The notes below the pieces were generated by a model. That model was not told the origin of the DNA. It worked only from the letters and a program-made list of their open reading frames with translations, and did not search any database. Positions 35,559 to 43,994 of a stretch of DNA of 45,061 nt are shown piece by piece. This stretch comes from Chromatiaceae bacterium (GTDB lineage: Bacteria > Pseudomonadota > Gammaproteobacteria > Chromatiales > Chromatiaceae), in contig JACDZG010000055.1 of NCBI GenBank assembly GCA_013426805.1, forward strand, positions 1 through 45,061. Reading direction: 5' to 3'. Every line of letters begins with the position of its first letter. Position 1 is the stretch's first letter. Made by a program: the position numbers and the translations under genes.

Positions 35559-36170
35559 CTACTGCCGGGCTTCGGCCTTTTTCTTCGCGGTCTCCTCGGC
35601 CATGCCGAGCAGACGGACGGCCTCTGCGCCGATCGGCGTGTCGACGCCCAGGTCGCGCGCGCGGCCCAGCGCCTCGATTGCCTGCGCGGGGTCGCCGGTT
35701 TGCAGCGCGACATAGCCCAGGGTCAGCCAAACCCGCTGCGCCGTCGGGTCGGTCTGGGCCGCGGTGCGCAGGACTTCCAGCGCTCCCGCTCCGTCACCGG
35801 TGTAATACAGGGCGAGCCCCAGGTCGTTTCGGGTCTCGACGTCGTTGGCCGCCAGTTCGAGGATGCGCCGGTAGACCGGGATCGCCTGAGCGAAGCGGCG
35901 TTCTTCAAACAGGGTCGTGGCGCGCTGCCGCAGCAGGTCCGGATGGGTCTCAGTGATGCTTGGCGGAATCGCATCGACGGCGTCGCGGACCGGGGTTGCG
36001 GTCGCCGGGTGTCCGGTCGGCACGCGCGCGGCGCCGGGCGGATGCTGCGTAACCGTCGGTCGGATGGGGTGGCGGATGTAGTAATCGCGGGTGACGGCAA
36101 AGACCGCGAAGCCGTAGAAGGCCAGAAACACGAGGGCGAGCAACCAGTGGAAGGGGCGCAATGTCGGCAT
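35559..36170 (-). CDS. Membrane-anchored TPR protein
   Basis: This protein of 203 residues has one N-terminal transmembrane helix (FHWLLALVFLAFYGFAVFAV), a Pro/Ala-rich linker and then three to four TPR-like helical hairpins (about 80-195: RRFAQAIPVYRRILELAANDVETRNDLGLALY and similar). The TPR part should face the periplasm, or the cytosol if the helix is inverted; positive residues after the helix leave this open. The ATG at 36168-36170 begins the family-typical helix; a start at 36236 only adds residues without hydrophobicity. Partner unknown. Confidence 0.75.
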   Translation of the reverse strand: MPTLRPFHWLLALVFLAFYGFAVFAVTRDYYIRHPIRPTVTQHPPGAARVPTGHPATATPVRDAVDAIPPSITETHPDLLRQRATTLFEERRFAQAIPVYRRILELAANDVETRNDLGLALYYTGDGAGALEVLRTAAQTDPTAQRVWLTLGYVALQTGDPAQAIEALGRARDLGVDTPIGAEAVRLLGMAEETAKKKAEARQ

Positions 36171-36406
36171 GGCGATGATGTAACCTCGGGTGAGAAGAGG
36201 GCGGCGGATGCTGGGAAGCGCCGGTGCTGCTGTCAATCATGCACGGATTCGGGCCGGTCGGGTGCGTCTGATGCCGCGTGGTCGGCCGGCAGTCACGTTG
36301 CATCCTCGCGTCACCCCTGGACTTGGCCTATCATGCCGCGCAACGTTACGAAGCCTGGGACGGCGTCGCTACTGCCGTCCTGTCCTGACCATCCGGAGCA
36401 CATTCT

Positions 36407-36814
36407 ATGACGACCCCTGTAAAAGACCTTGAGGGAGCGGCCGACGACATCGTCGATAAATTGGCCGAGCGGGGTATCAAAGACAACGAGCAGTTGGTCA
36501 AGGCCGCGGCCACGCCTGCCCTGCGCAAAGAGTTGGCGGGCTTCTGCGGATGCGAGAGTGCCGACATCCTGCATCTCGCCAACCGGGCCGATCTGGCACG
36601 GATCCGCGGCATTTCCGGCGTCTACTCGGACCTGCTGGAAATTGCCGGCGTGGACACCGTGAAAGAACTCGCCACGCGGCGTGCGGACCACCTGTTCGCC
36701 AAGATCGCCGAGACCAACGAGCGCGACCGTCTGACCACCAAGCCGCCGACCCAGCCCATGGTCCAGAACTGGGTGAGTCAGGCCAAGTCCCTCCCCGCCA
36801 TGCTGACCTATTGA
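36407..36814 (+). CDS. DUF4332-type helix-hairpin-helix protein
   Basis: This is a protein of 135 residues. Two helix-hairpin-helix-like units are seen: KLAERGIKDNEQLVKAAATP near residue 20, and LARIRGISGVYSDLLEIAGVDTVKELA near residues 62-90. This layout is the DUF4332 fold. The function of the family is not settled; the folds resemble DNA-binding HhH modules. GGAG is placed 8-11 bases before the ATG. It is monocistronic and divergent from the TPR gene. Confidence 0.8.
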   Translation: MTTPVKDLEGAADDIVDKLAERGIKDNEQLVKAAATPALRKELAGFCGCESADILHLANRADLARIRGISGVYSDLLEIAGVDTVKELATRRADHLFAKIAETNERDRLTTKPPTQPMVQNWVSQAKSLPAMLTY

Positions 36815-37041
36815 GGGTCATGCCCGCCGCCGCGGTCGCGTGCCGCGCTCGCGGCGCCGGTCCAGACCCTGTGCCCAGTCCGCCGACGGCGGACCATTCC
36901 CGGCGGACTGCCGCGGTGACCGATGCCGCATAAAAAAGACCGCTACGACAGGATCTGTCGTTGCGGCCGAAAAGGCTTGCTGCCTGGAAATCGCCGGGGG
37001 CGCGACGGCGGGATGGCCCCGTGGGTCGAACCCCTGGAGAA
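36815..37041. other. Spacer with GTCCGCC-GAC-GGCGGAC hairpin
   Basis: No called gene. A perfect 7-bp stem at 36878-36894 lies 64 bases after the DUF4332 stop and may end its transcript. A plus-strand frame at 36923-37225 runs antisense through the small membrane protein gene and was not accepted. Confidence 0.45.
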
Positions 37042-37194
37042 TCAGGAACGGGATTCGGCGGTGGCCGTCTCGGGCTCGCCGTGGCGCGCAAAGTGGCGCC
37101 CGCTCGTGTCGTTGCGGGAAACCAGTCCGATCAGGAAACCACCGCTCAGGATGGCCGCCAGGATGCCGGTAATGGTGAATGCGTCAAAGCTCAT
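37042..37194 (-). CDS. Small single-pass membrane protein, 50 residues
   Basis: The peptide is a single hydrophobic helix (TITGILAAILSGGFLIGLVS) after MSFDAF, with a charged tail. Strong GGAGG is placed about 8 bases before the ATG at 37192-37194, which is the best evidence that it is real. No family is evident; it has the size and shape of small inner-membrane regulators. It is divergent from the OmpR-type regulator, so the two share the AT-rich spacer at 37195-37391. Confidence 0.6.
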   Translation of the reverse strand: MSFDAFTITGILAAILSGGFLIGLVSRNDTSGRHFARHGEPETATAESRS

Positions 37195-37338
37195 GGTCAC
37201 GCCTCCAGATACTGCCGTTGCGTAGGGTAATGCTCCAATCGCCATGGACTCGCGTCGCCGGGGACGCCCAGTGCCAGGCTCTCTTAACGTATATTCTGCA
37301 CGATAAATGTAGACTATGTATTTCGGTATTCGCTAATA

Positions 37339-37356
37339 TTGTAACAGCTTGTAACA
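37339..37356 (+). promoter_or_regulatory. Tandem TTGTAACA sites, likely OmpR-type autoregulation
   Basis: TTGTAACA occurs at 37339-37346 and again at 37349-37356. The start-to-start distance of 10 bases is one helical turn, as preferred by OmpR/PhoB-family dimers. It overlaps a possible -35 TTGTAA and lies next to a possible -10 TAATAC (37361-37366). Confidence 0.6.
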
Positions 37357-37365
37357 TAGATAATA

Positions 37366-37383
37366 CGTTGCGAATTCGCAACG
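37366..37383. promoter_or_regulatory. Perfect 18-bp palindrome CGTTGCGAATTCGCAACG
   Basis: It is centred between bases 37374 and 37375 and ends 8 bases before the ATG at 37392, so it covers the expected 5' leader. It may bind a second regulator or form an RNA stem that hides the ribosome-binding site. Confidence 0.55.
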
Positions 37384-37391
37384 ACTAGGTC

Positions 37392-38108
37392 ATGACTGAA
37401 CATCACACGCGGATTCTGGTCGTCGACGACGACGCTGCCTTGCGCGCCCTGCTGGAAGACTATCTCGCGCGGGAGGGTTTCGTAGTGGTGGGCGTCGGCG
37501 ATGGTGTGGCCATGGATGACTGGCTGGCGGGGCATGAGGCCGATCTGGTGATCCTCGACCTGATGCTCCCGGGCGAGGACGGGTTGACCCTGGCACGGCG
37601 TCTGCGCGCCCAGGGTGACCTCCCCATCATCATGCTCTCGGCGCGGGGGGACGATGTCGACCGCATTGTCGGACTGGAGGTCGGCGCTGATGACTACATC
37701 CCCAAGCCGTTCAATCCGCGCGAGTTGCTGGCCCGCATCCGCGCCGTCCTGCGGCGGCGCGCGCCCGCGGAGGCGACCGACGCGAGCGGTTCCGCAGACC
37801 TCCTGACCTTCGGCCCCTATCGGCTGGACCTGAATCTGCGAGAGTTGCGGCGCAACGGTGAGTTGGTGGTCCTGACCGGCGGTGAGTTCGACCTGTTGCG
37901 GGTGTTGATTGCGCACGCCGATCGGGTGGTCGATCGCGACCATCTGCTCGATCAGATCAAAGGCTACGAGCGCTCGCCGTTCGACCGCAGCATCGACGTG
38001 CAGATCGCGCGCCTGCGTGCCAAGATCGAGTCCGACACCAAACATCCCCGTTTTATCCGGACCGTCTGGGGTAAAGGCTATATTTTCACCTCCGCCGGAG
38101 AAGCATGA
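37392..38108 (+). CDS. OmpR-family response regulator
   Basis: This protein of 238 residues has a receiver (7-120) with ILVVDDDAA, the acceptor in LVILDLMLPGEDG and IPKPF. Its winged-helix DNA-binding domain (about 135-235) has LTGGEFDLLRVL, RSPFDRSIDVQIARLR and the closing IRTVWGKGYIF. It follows OmpR closely in length and motifs. Its stop overlaps the kinase ATG (ATGA at 38105-38108). The tandem site upstream suggests autoregulation. Confidence 0.93.
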   Translation: MTEHHTRILVVDDDAALRALLEDYLAREGFVVVGVGDGVAMDDWLAGHEADLVILDLMLPGEDGLTLARRLRAQGDLPIIMLSARGDDVDRIVGLEVGADDYIPKPFNPRELLARIRAVLRRRAPAEATDASGSADLLTFGPYRLDLNLRELRRNGELVVLTGGEFDLLRVLIAHADRVVDRDHLLDQIKGYERSPFDRSIDVQIARLRAKIESDTKHPRFIRTVWGKGYIFTSAGEA

Positions 38109-39454
38109 GTCGATCGTGGCGACTGGTTCCGGCATCCCTGTTCGGTCGGGCGCTGCTGACCCTGATCGGTACCTTCGGCCTCTTTGCCGGCGCGACCCTC
38201 TTCATCGTCATCCACTTCGCGCTGGCGCCGGTCTCGCAGCGCTCCGCCGCCGATCTTGCCGGCATCATGGTGCTGGCGGCGCGCACCCTCGTCCAGTTGC
38301 CGCCGGGGTTGCGCGACGATTACCGCGAGCGGCTGGCTCAGGACTACGCCTTACGGCTTGCGGATGAGGCCCCCAGCGTCGTCCCCAGTGCGTTTTTCTT
38401 CCCCTATGTCGCACGGCTCGAACAGGCCATGGCGGCGCGTCTGGGCCGTCCCGTGGAGGTGGTGACCAGCGTAGCCAATGGCGAGCGCTGGTTCTGGGTG
38501 GCCCTGGACGTCGACGGCCGCACCATCTGGACCGGATTTCCGCGGGAACGGCTGGGCACCCGCCCGCTGGAGGGACTGTCGGTGATCGCCGCGTTGGCGG
38601 TGCTGCTGGTCTTGGCGAGCGCGGCCATCCTGGCGCGTCGCGTGACGCAACCGCTGAACCGGCTCGCGGCCGCGGCATCTGAGGTCGCGGCGGGACGCTC
38701 GCCCAATCCGCTGGCCGAGACCGGCCCCGCTGAACTGGCCAATCTTGCGCATCAGTTCAACGAGATGAGCCAGCAAGTGCGGGATCTGCTGGCCAACCGC
38801 ACCGTGCTCCTGGCCGGTATTTCCCATGATTTGCGCACGCCGCTGACCCGGTTGCGGCTGGCGATCGCCATGCTGCCGACGGACGCATCGCCCGACCTGA
38901 TCGCGCGGATGGAGCGGGACACCGACGAGATGAGCGCACTCATTACCCAGGCCGTCGATTTTGCCCGTAATGTCGGCACCGGTGGTCGCGCGTTGGTGGA
39001 CCTGGTCGAGTTGATTACCGATCTGGCCGCGGATCAGCCGCGCGTGTCCTGGCCGCAGCCCCCGCCGTGCCCCTATCCCGTGGATATTCTGGCGTTGCGC
39101 CGCATCCTGGGGAACCTGTTGGAAAATGCGCTGCGCTACAGCCGGGAGCAGGTAGAGATCCGCCTGGACTGCCGGCCGCCGGCGCCCGTGATCTTGCTCC
39201 TCGATCGGGGTCCCGGCATCCCCGAGTCCGAGCGGGAGGCGGTGTTTCGTCCCTACTATCGCCTCGAGCACTCGCGTAACCGTGCGACCGGCGGCAGCGG
39301 TCTGGGGCTGGCGGTGGCGCGTCAACTCGCGATCGCCAATCAGATCGAGTTGCGCCTGGAGCTGCGCCGCGGCGGCGGTACCGCGGCCAGCGTCCACCTG
39401 CCCGTGCTCGAGGCGCCGGACCCGCGGACCGAATCAGCGATGCATCATAGTTGA
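38105..39454 (+). CDS. EnvZ-type membrane sensor histidine kinase
   Basis: This inner-membrane protein of 449 residues has a first helix (ALLTLIGTFGLFAGATLFIVIHF), a periplasmic loop of about 110 residues, and a second helix (VIAALAVLLVLASAAILA) near residue 165. It continues with a HAMP (RRVTQPLNRLAAAASEV), HisKA with AGISHDLRTPLTRLRL (about 240) and an HATPase (LENALRY, DRGPGIPESE, GGSGLGLAVARQLA). It pairs with the regulator just upstream. The signal is unknown; the loop has no recognisable sensor domain. Confidence 0.92.
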   Translation: MSRSWRLVPASLFGRALLTLIGTFGLFAGATLFIVIHFALAPVSQRSAADLAGIMVLAARTLVQLPPGLRDDYRERLAQDYALRLADEAPSVVPSAFFFPYVARLEQAMAARLGRPVEVVTSVANGERWFWVALDVDGRTIWTGFPRERLGTRPLEGLSVIAALAVLLVLASAAILARRVTQPLNRLAAAASEVAAGRSPNPLAETGPAELANLAHQFNEMSQQVRDLLANRTVLLAGISHDLRTPLTRLRLAIAMLPTDASPDLIARMERDTDEMSALITQAVDFARNVGTGGRALVDLVELITDLAADQPRVSWPQPPPCPYPVDILALRRILGNLLENALRYSREQVEIRLDCRPPAPVILLLDRGPGIPESEREAVFRPYYRLEHSRNRATGGSGLGLAVARQLAIANQIELRLELRRGGGTAASVHLPVLEAPDPRTESAMHHS

Positions 39455-39521
39455 CGTGGGGCCTGGGTCTGCCTAAATTCCGCGGGCGGCTATCGAGCCG
39501 TCGGACCTGATCGCCGAACGG

Positions 39522-39574
39522 AGGGGCGGGTGTTAAGCCCGCCCCTACCCAAGCGTCTGTCCGGATATCAGGTA
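39522..39574 (-). repeat. Dispersed repeat: TACCTGATATCC...AGGGGCGGG hairpin, copy 1
   Basis: Read on the minus strand, it matches 44948-45001 over about 54 bases: TACCTGATATCC, then GACAGAC, then a hairpin with arms AGGGGCGGG and CCCGCCCCT. The loop bases are the main differences. Confidence 0.75.
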
Positions 39575-39609
39575 AGAAGGCTATAACACTACCATCGGAG
39601 CGAGACCCC

Positions 39610-40074
39610 ATGCTTCAGCCTGGCGACAAGGCACCTGACTTTTCTCTACCCGACGCGGATATGGAGCGAGTCAATCTGGAGGGCCTGATCGGCCAGCGCA
39701 ACCTGGTGATCTACTTCTATCCCAAAGATGACACCCCGGGTTGCACCATGGAGGCACTGGAATTTACTGACCTGCAGTCAGAGTTCGACGCGGCACAGAC
39801 CGAGCTGATCGGGATCAGCCGTGATACCTGCACCAGCCATGGTGCCTTTCGTGACAAGTACGGGCTGACCGTCAAGCTGCTTGCCGACCCCGACGGCGAG
39901 ACCTGTGAAGCCTACGGGGTCTGGCGGGAGAAGGAAGCCCATGGGGAGCGGCGCATGGGCATCGTGCGTTCCACCTTCATCGTCGACAAACAAGGGGTCA
40001 TCCGCCATGCCATCCATGACGTGAAGCCCAAGGGGCACGCGGCCCAGGTGTTGAGCCTGGTGCAGGCGCTTTAG
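39610..40074 (+). CDS. bcp: Bcp/PrxQ-type thioredoxin-dependent peroxidase
   Basis: This cytosolic peroxiredoxin of 154 residues has the catalytic DDTPGCTMEA with Cys45 and YFYPKDD just before it. The resolving Cys50 of E. coli Bcp is a Leu here. Other cysteines at RDTC and GETC are candidates for resolution, or the enzyme works as a 1-Cys type. CGGAGCGAGA precedes the ATG. It is monocistronic. Confidence 0.92.
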   Translation: MLQPGDKAPDFSLPDADMERVNLEGLIGQRNLVIYFYPKDDTPGCTMEALEFTDLQSEFDAAQTELIGISRDTCTSHGAFRDKYGLTVKLLADPDGETCEAYGVWREKEAHGERRMGIVRSTFIVDKQGVIRHAIHDVKPKGHAAQVLSLVQAL

Positions 40075-40098
40075 TTCAGGAGGACAGCGGATGACTTG

Positions 40099-40184
40099 CC
40101 ACAGAGGACACAGGGGATGCCGCGGCGGTCGACGCGCCGGATCAGGTGATCGTCGCGTCCGGTTTTCCCCTGTGATCTCCGTGG
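40099..40184. repeat. Inverted repeat CCACAGAGGACACAGGGGA / TCCCCTGTGATCTCCGTGG
   Basis: Two 19-base arms (40099-40117 and 40166-40184) pair with three mismatches around about 48 bases. This CACAGAGxxCACAGGG type is a widespread intergenic repeat. It sits in the short spacer ahead of the GTG start at 40201, close enough to affect the mRNA leader. Confidence 0.7.
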
Positions 40185-40200
40185 TCGTGTTGCGTCGAAC

Positions 40201-42576
40201 GTGAAGCTGCGCGTCTACATCCTGCTGTTCCTGCTGGTCTTCGGGCTGATGCCCCTGATGCTGGCGGTGATCATCAATCTGCCGCTGGTGCTGGACCGCA
40301 CGGCCCTCTTCTATCAGCGCGCCTATCTGCAAAACCTGCGCGCCGACTTTCGCGATCTGGATCAGCATCTGGCCAGCCGCCACGAGATGATCCGCCTGCT
40401 CTCGAAGCTGCCGGAGCCGGGCTTGATCCTCGGGGAACAGGGAAAGGCCGATGAGATCGATCTGGCGCGCGCTCGTTACACGGCTTGGGTTAATCAGATC
40501 CTCGCGGATCAGCGGGATATCACCCAGTTGCTGTTCGTCGACGCGCAGGGCGAGGAGCGGTTCTGGCTGACCCGCGACCCGCGTTCTCAGGAGTGGCGGC
40601 CAACGGCGGAGCCGCCGCTGGTGCCGGCCGATGATTTCCTCACCGCGGGGCTGCATCTGGACCCCGGCGCGGTGATCGTGAGCCGCATCCGCGTCGATCC
40701 GGTCGGGGGCGCGGCCGACCCGCGCCAACTGATGACGCTGAGTTTGGCGAGCCCGATCGGCGGCAGAACAGCGCCGCCGCAGGGCGTGGTGGTGATGGGC
40801 ATCGACGTGGGCGGCCTGGCCCAGTTCTACCGCGATACCCTCTGGGTCAACCAGGACGGCACCTATCTGCGCCCCGGTCAGCCAGCCGCCGCCCCATCCG
40901 CCCGCGGTGAACCCGGCGTGACGCCGCCGGAGGCGTTCCAGGCGTTTCCGGGGCTCGAAGCGATCTTTGCGGAAGGCTCCCTGGCACTGTGGAAAGGCCC
41001 GCGCGGCGGCCAGCTCCTGTGGGTGCCGATGTTTGCCACCGAGGATGGCCGGCCCCTCTGGGTGGGGCGTGCGGTCGACCCCTCACCGATGGACGAGTTT
41101 CGCAACGCGCTGATGCTCAGAGTCCTCTCGATCATTCTCGTGCTGGTGCTGGCGGTCATGTTCCTGGCGCGCTGGATCGCCCACCGGGCCGAACGCTTCA
41201 GCCAGGCGCTGATCGGCGGCATTGGTCAGATTCTGCATGACGGACCCCCGCTGCGCTTCAGTTGGCGCGGCCCCAAAGAGGTCCGGGAACTCGGGGAGCA
41301 GTTGACCGCCCTGGCGGAAACGCACGCGGAACATCTGCGCGTTGCCCGCGAGCACACGCAGGCGTTGGAGCGCTCCAACCGCTATAAATCGGAGTTCCTG
41401 GCCAATGTGAGTCATGAACTGCGCACTCCGCTGAACTCCATCCTGCTGCTCTCGAAGATGCTGGCGGCCGAATCCAGTGGTCTTACCGCAAGTCAGAGCC
41501 GTCAGGCGCAGGTCATTCATGAGGCCGGCACGGACCTGCGGACCATGATCGACAATATTCTGGACATCTCACGGATCGAAGCCGGCCATGTGCCGATGAC
41601 CCTGGATGTGGTGGATCTGCCGCCGCTGTTGACTGATATCGTGGAACTGGTCGCTCCCCTGATCGGCGACAAGCCGGTGGAGATTGCGGTGCAAATCGAC
41701 CCCGCCGCGCCGGTCCGCCTCTCGACCGATCGGGAAAAGCTGCGGCAGATTCTCAAGAACTTCCTTGCCAACGCGATCAAGTTCACCGATAAGGGCCGTG
41801 TGACACTGAGCCTTCAGGCCTGTGCGGACCCGGTGCGCCCGCTGGCGATCAGCGTGGCCGACACCGGCATCGGCATCCCCAAGGATAAGCAGGCCATCAT
41901 CTTCGAGGCCTTCCAGCAGGCCGACGGATCGACCCGGCGACGCTACGGCGGCACCGGTCTCGGTCTCTCCATCAGCCGCGAACTGGCCAAGCTGCTGGGC
42001 GCCCGGATCGAGGTGCACAGCGATCTCGGGGCCGGTGCCGTCTTCACCTTGCTGTTGCCGCTCGCCCTGCCGGGCGGCGGACTCGCGGAGGAGGAGTCCG
42101 CCGAGCCCGAGCACCTCCTGCTGCCGGCCCTGGACGAGCCCCCGAACCAACCGAGTCGGGACAATCCGGGGCATTGGGTCCTGATCGTCGATCGTGACGT
42201 GCCGACGCTGGTTCATCTGTCCGGCCTCATCGGGGCCAGCGGGCTCGCGGTGCAGACCGCGGCAGATCTGGACGAGGCGTTGGAGACCCTGCAAGAGGAA
42301 CCAGCGGGCTGTCTGCTGGTGATCCTCTGCGCGTTGGTGTCGGAGCGGGAGACCTGTGATACGATCATAACGCTACTGAAACATCACCGTGTTTACGGTA
42401 CCGCCGTGGCGGTGATGACGGAAGCAACGAACCCAGTGGTGATCGAGCGTCTGCGCGACGCCTGTCTGGCCGCGGGGGCGATTGCCGTGCTCCCCAAACC
42501 GGTCGATGCCGCCGGGCTGCGGACGGTCATGACGGGGCTGCTGGCTTTTGGGCGCGCCCGCAGTCATGCTGGTTGA
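40201..42576 (+). CDS. Membrane hybrid histidine kinase with degenerate C-terminal receiver
   Basis: This is a protein of 791 residues. A first helix (VYILLFLLVFGLMPLMLAVII) is followed by a periplasmic region of about 265 residues with a likely Cache-type fold. Next come a second helix near 300-325, a HAMP-like linker, HisKA with FLANVSHELRTPLNSILLL near 400, and an HATPase (about 505-625: DTGIGIPKDKQ, GGTGLGLSISRELA). The C-terminal receiver-like domain (about 655-785) keeps LPKPVD but has IVDRD in the acidic pocket and Cys710 at the acceptor Asp position (VILC), so it cannot be phosphorylated in the usual way. The start is GTG with a weak ribosome-binding site. Next gene: a PAS response regulator. 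Confidence 0.88.
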   Translation: MKLRVYILLFLLVFGLMPLMLAVIINLPLVLDRTALFYQRAYLQNLRADFRDLDQHLASRHEMIRLLSKLPEPGLILGEQGKADEIDLARARYTAWVNQILADQRDITQLLFVDAQGEERFWLTRDPRSQEWRPTAEPPLVPADDFLTAGLHLDPGAVIVSRIRVDPVGGAADPRQLMTLSLASPIGGRTAPPQGVVVMGIDVGGLAQFYRDTLWVNQDGTYLRPGQPAAAPSARGEPGVTPPEAFQAFPGLEAIFAEGSLALWKGPRGGQLLWVPMFATEDGRPLWVGRAVDPSPMDEFRNALMLRVLSIILVLVLAVMFLARWIAHRAERFSQALIGGIGQILHDGPPLRFSWRGPKEVRELGEQLTALAETHAEHLRVAREHTQALERSNRYKSEFLANVSHELRTPLNSILLLSKMLAAESSGLTASQSRQAQVIHEAGTDLRTMIDNILDISRIEAGHVPMTLDVVDLPPLLTDIVELVAPLIGDKPVEIAVQIDPAAPVRLSTDREKLRQILKNFLANAIKFTDKGRVTLSLQACADPVRPLAISVADTGIGIPKDKQAIIFEAFQQADGSTRRRYGGTGLGLSISRELAKLLGARIEVHSDLGAGAVFTLLLPLALPGGGLAEEESAEPEHLLLPALDEPPNQPSRDNPGHWVLIVDRDVPTLVHLSGLIGASGLAVQTAADLDEALETLQEEPAGCLLVILCALVSERETCDTIITLLKHHRVYGTAVAVMTEATNPVVIERLRDACLAAGAIAVLPKPVDAAGLRTVMTGLLAFGRARSHAG

Positions 42577-42623
42577 GAAGCTGCGGCTCGTGCCTATCCG
42601 GACCTACCCTGTCATCACAGTCT

Positions 42624-43532
42624 ATGAATGGTTACGCTGGATTCAAGCTGCTCATCGTCGATGATCACGCGCACAATCTGTTTACGCTGAGGACCTTGAT
42701 CGAGGCGCACATGAATGTCGCCGTGATCGAAGCCACCTCCGGCCAGCAGGCGATCGACCTCACCCATAGCCACCCGGACATCGACCTCATCATCCTGGAC
42801 GTGCAGATGCCGGGGATGGACGGTTTTCAAACCGCGTCCCTGCTCAAGTTACGCAAACGCACCCGGGATATTCCGATTATTTTCCTGACCGCCGCCTTCA
42901 AATCCGAGGAATTCCAGCGGCGCGGGTTTGCGGTCGGGGCCGTGGACTACCTGCTCAAGCCCATCGATGATCAGTTGCTGATCAACAAGATCAGCACCTA
43001 TTTCCGGCTGATCGAGAAAGAGCGCGGACTCAATCGGGTGCTGGAGCAGCGGGTGGCCGAACGCACCGCGGAGCTGGCCGCGGCCCGGCAGTATCTCGAG
43101 AACATCATCACCCACATGGGCGAGGCACTCTTGGTCCTGGAACCCGGCGGCACCATCACCATGACGAATCCGGCCGCGTGCCGTATGCTCGGTTACCCGG
43201 AAGCCGACTTGATCGGCATGTCGATCGGGGACATCTTCGAAGAGGAGGGCGACGAACAGGCCGGGGCTTTCCTCGGCACCTGGCTGGAGGCCCTGATCCG
43301 GACCGGGGCGCTGAGCAAGATCGAGGCACGCTTCATCGCGCGCGATGGTCGGCGGGTGCCGATCCTGTTCGCGCGCACCGCGGTCAGAAACACGGCGGGG
43401 GCAATCAGCGATATCATCTGCATCGCTAAGGATATGACCGGCTATGTGCGGGTCGAGCCCGGCGACGCTACCGACCCCGCGACAACTTACCCGTGCAGTG
43501 TATCTCACATGCCGGAGGAGGATCGACGATGA
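42624..43532 (+). CDS. Response regulator with PAS domain, coupled to ArsR-type gene
   Basis: This is a protein of 302 residues. The receiver (7-125) has LLIVDDHAHN, the acceptor in LIILDVQMPGMDG and LLKPID. A coiled linker (VLEQRVAERTAELAAARQ) leads to a PAS domain (about 165-285, LLVLEPGGTITMTNPAACRMLGYPEADLIG). No DNA-binding domain is present. The start ATG at 42624 lacks a strong ribosome-binding site. The stop overlaps the ArsR-type gene's ATG (ATGA at 43529-43532), so the pair is coupled. The kinase at 40201 is the likely phosphodonor. Confidence 0.87.
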   Translation: MNGYAGFKLLIVDDHAHNLFTLRTLIEAHMNVAVIEATSGQQAIDLTHSHPDIDLIILDVQMPGMDGFQTASLLKLRKRTRDIPIIFLTAAFKSEEFQRRGFAVGAVDYLLKPIDDQLLINKISTYFRLIEKERGLNRVLEQRVAERTAELAAARQYLENIITHMGEALLVLEPGGTITMTNPAACRMLGYPEADLIGMSIGDIFEEEGDEQAGAFLGTWLEALIRTGALSKIEARFIARDGRRVPILFARTAVRNTAGAISDIICIAKDMTGYVRVEPGDATDPATTYPCSVSHMPEEDRR

Positions 43533-43864
43533 GCGACCTGCCCAATACGGACCAGCGGGAGGACGAAAAGACCGCGCTGACCGCCAATGCCCTCAAGGCG
43601 ATGGCCCATCCCTTGCGCTGGAAAATCCTGTGCTCGCTGGGGGAGAACGAACTGTCGGTCGGCGAGATCGTGGAGCGCACCGGAACCTCCCAGAGCAACA
43701 TCTCCCAGCATCTGGAACAACTGCGCAACAAGAACATCGTGGTCGCGCGCAAGGAGGCGAATCGTATCTTCTACCGCATCCGCAACACCCAACTGCTGGA
43801 CCTCATCGGCATCATGCGCGAGGTGCTGTGTCCGGCCAATCTGGACGACCGGTTTCCCCGCTAG
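43529..43864 (+). CDS. ArsR-family transcription regulator
   Basis: This winged-helix protein of 111 residues has LKAMAHPLRWKILCSL, then the recognition helix SVGEIVERTGTSQSNISQHLEQL, then ARKEANRIFYRI. The metal site of ArsR/SmtB proteins (CxC in the alpha-3 helix) is absent, so it probably senses something else. GGAGGAGG precedes the ATG. Co-translation with a PAS response regulator that has no output is unusual; the ArsR-type protein may be that output, or an independent repressor in the same operon. Confidence 0.88.
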   Translation: MSDLPNTDQREDEKTALTANALKAMAHPLRWKILCSLGENELSVGEIVERTGTSQSNISQHLEQLRNKNIVVARKEANRIFYRIRNTQLLDLIGIMREVLCPANLDDRFPR

Positions 43865-43994
43865 CGGTGTCGCGCACCCGGTCGGCGGCGCGCGCGATCT
43901 GGGGTTTCCCCGGCTTGTCCAGCCGCCCGGCCCTTCTTCATAATAGCGCAGCCGTTTCACCAGCCGTCTGCTTCATCCATAAAGGAAGTGCGCC

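Noticed and set aside
36923-37225. Plus-strand 100-residue gene
   Set aside because: It is antisense to the small membrane protein gene that has a strong ribosome-binding site, and its composition is that of a shadow frame.
43529-43864. Arsenic-responsive ArsR repressor
   Set aside because: The metal-binding CxC is absent and no arsenic gene is nearby; only the ArsR fold is supported.
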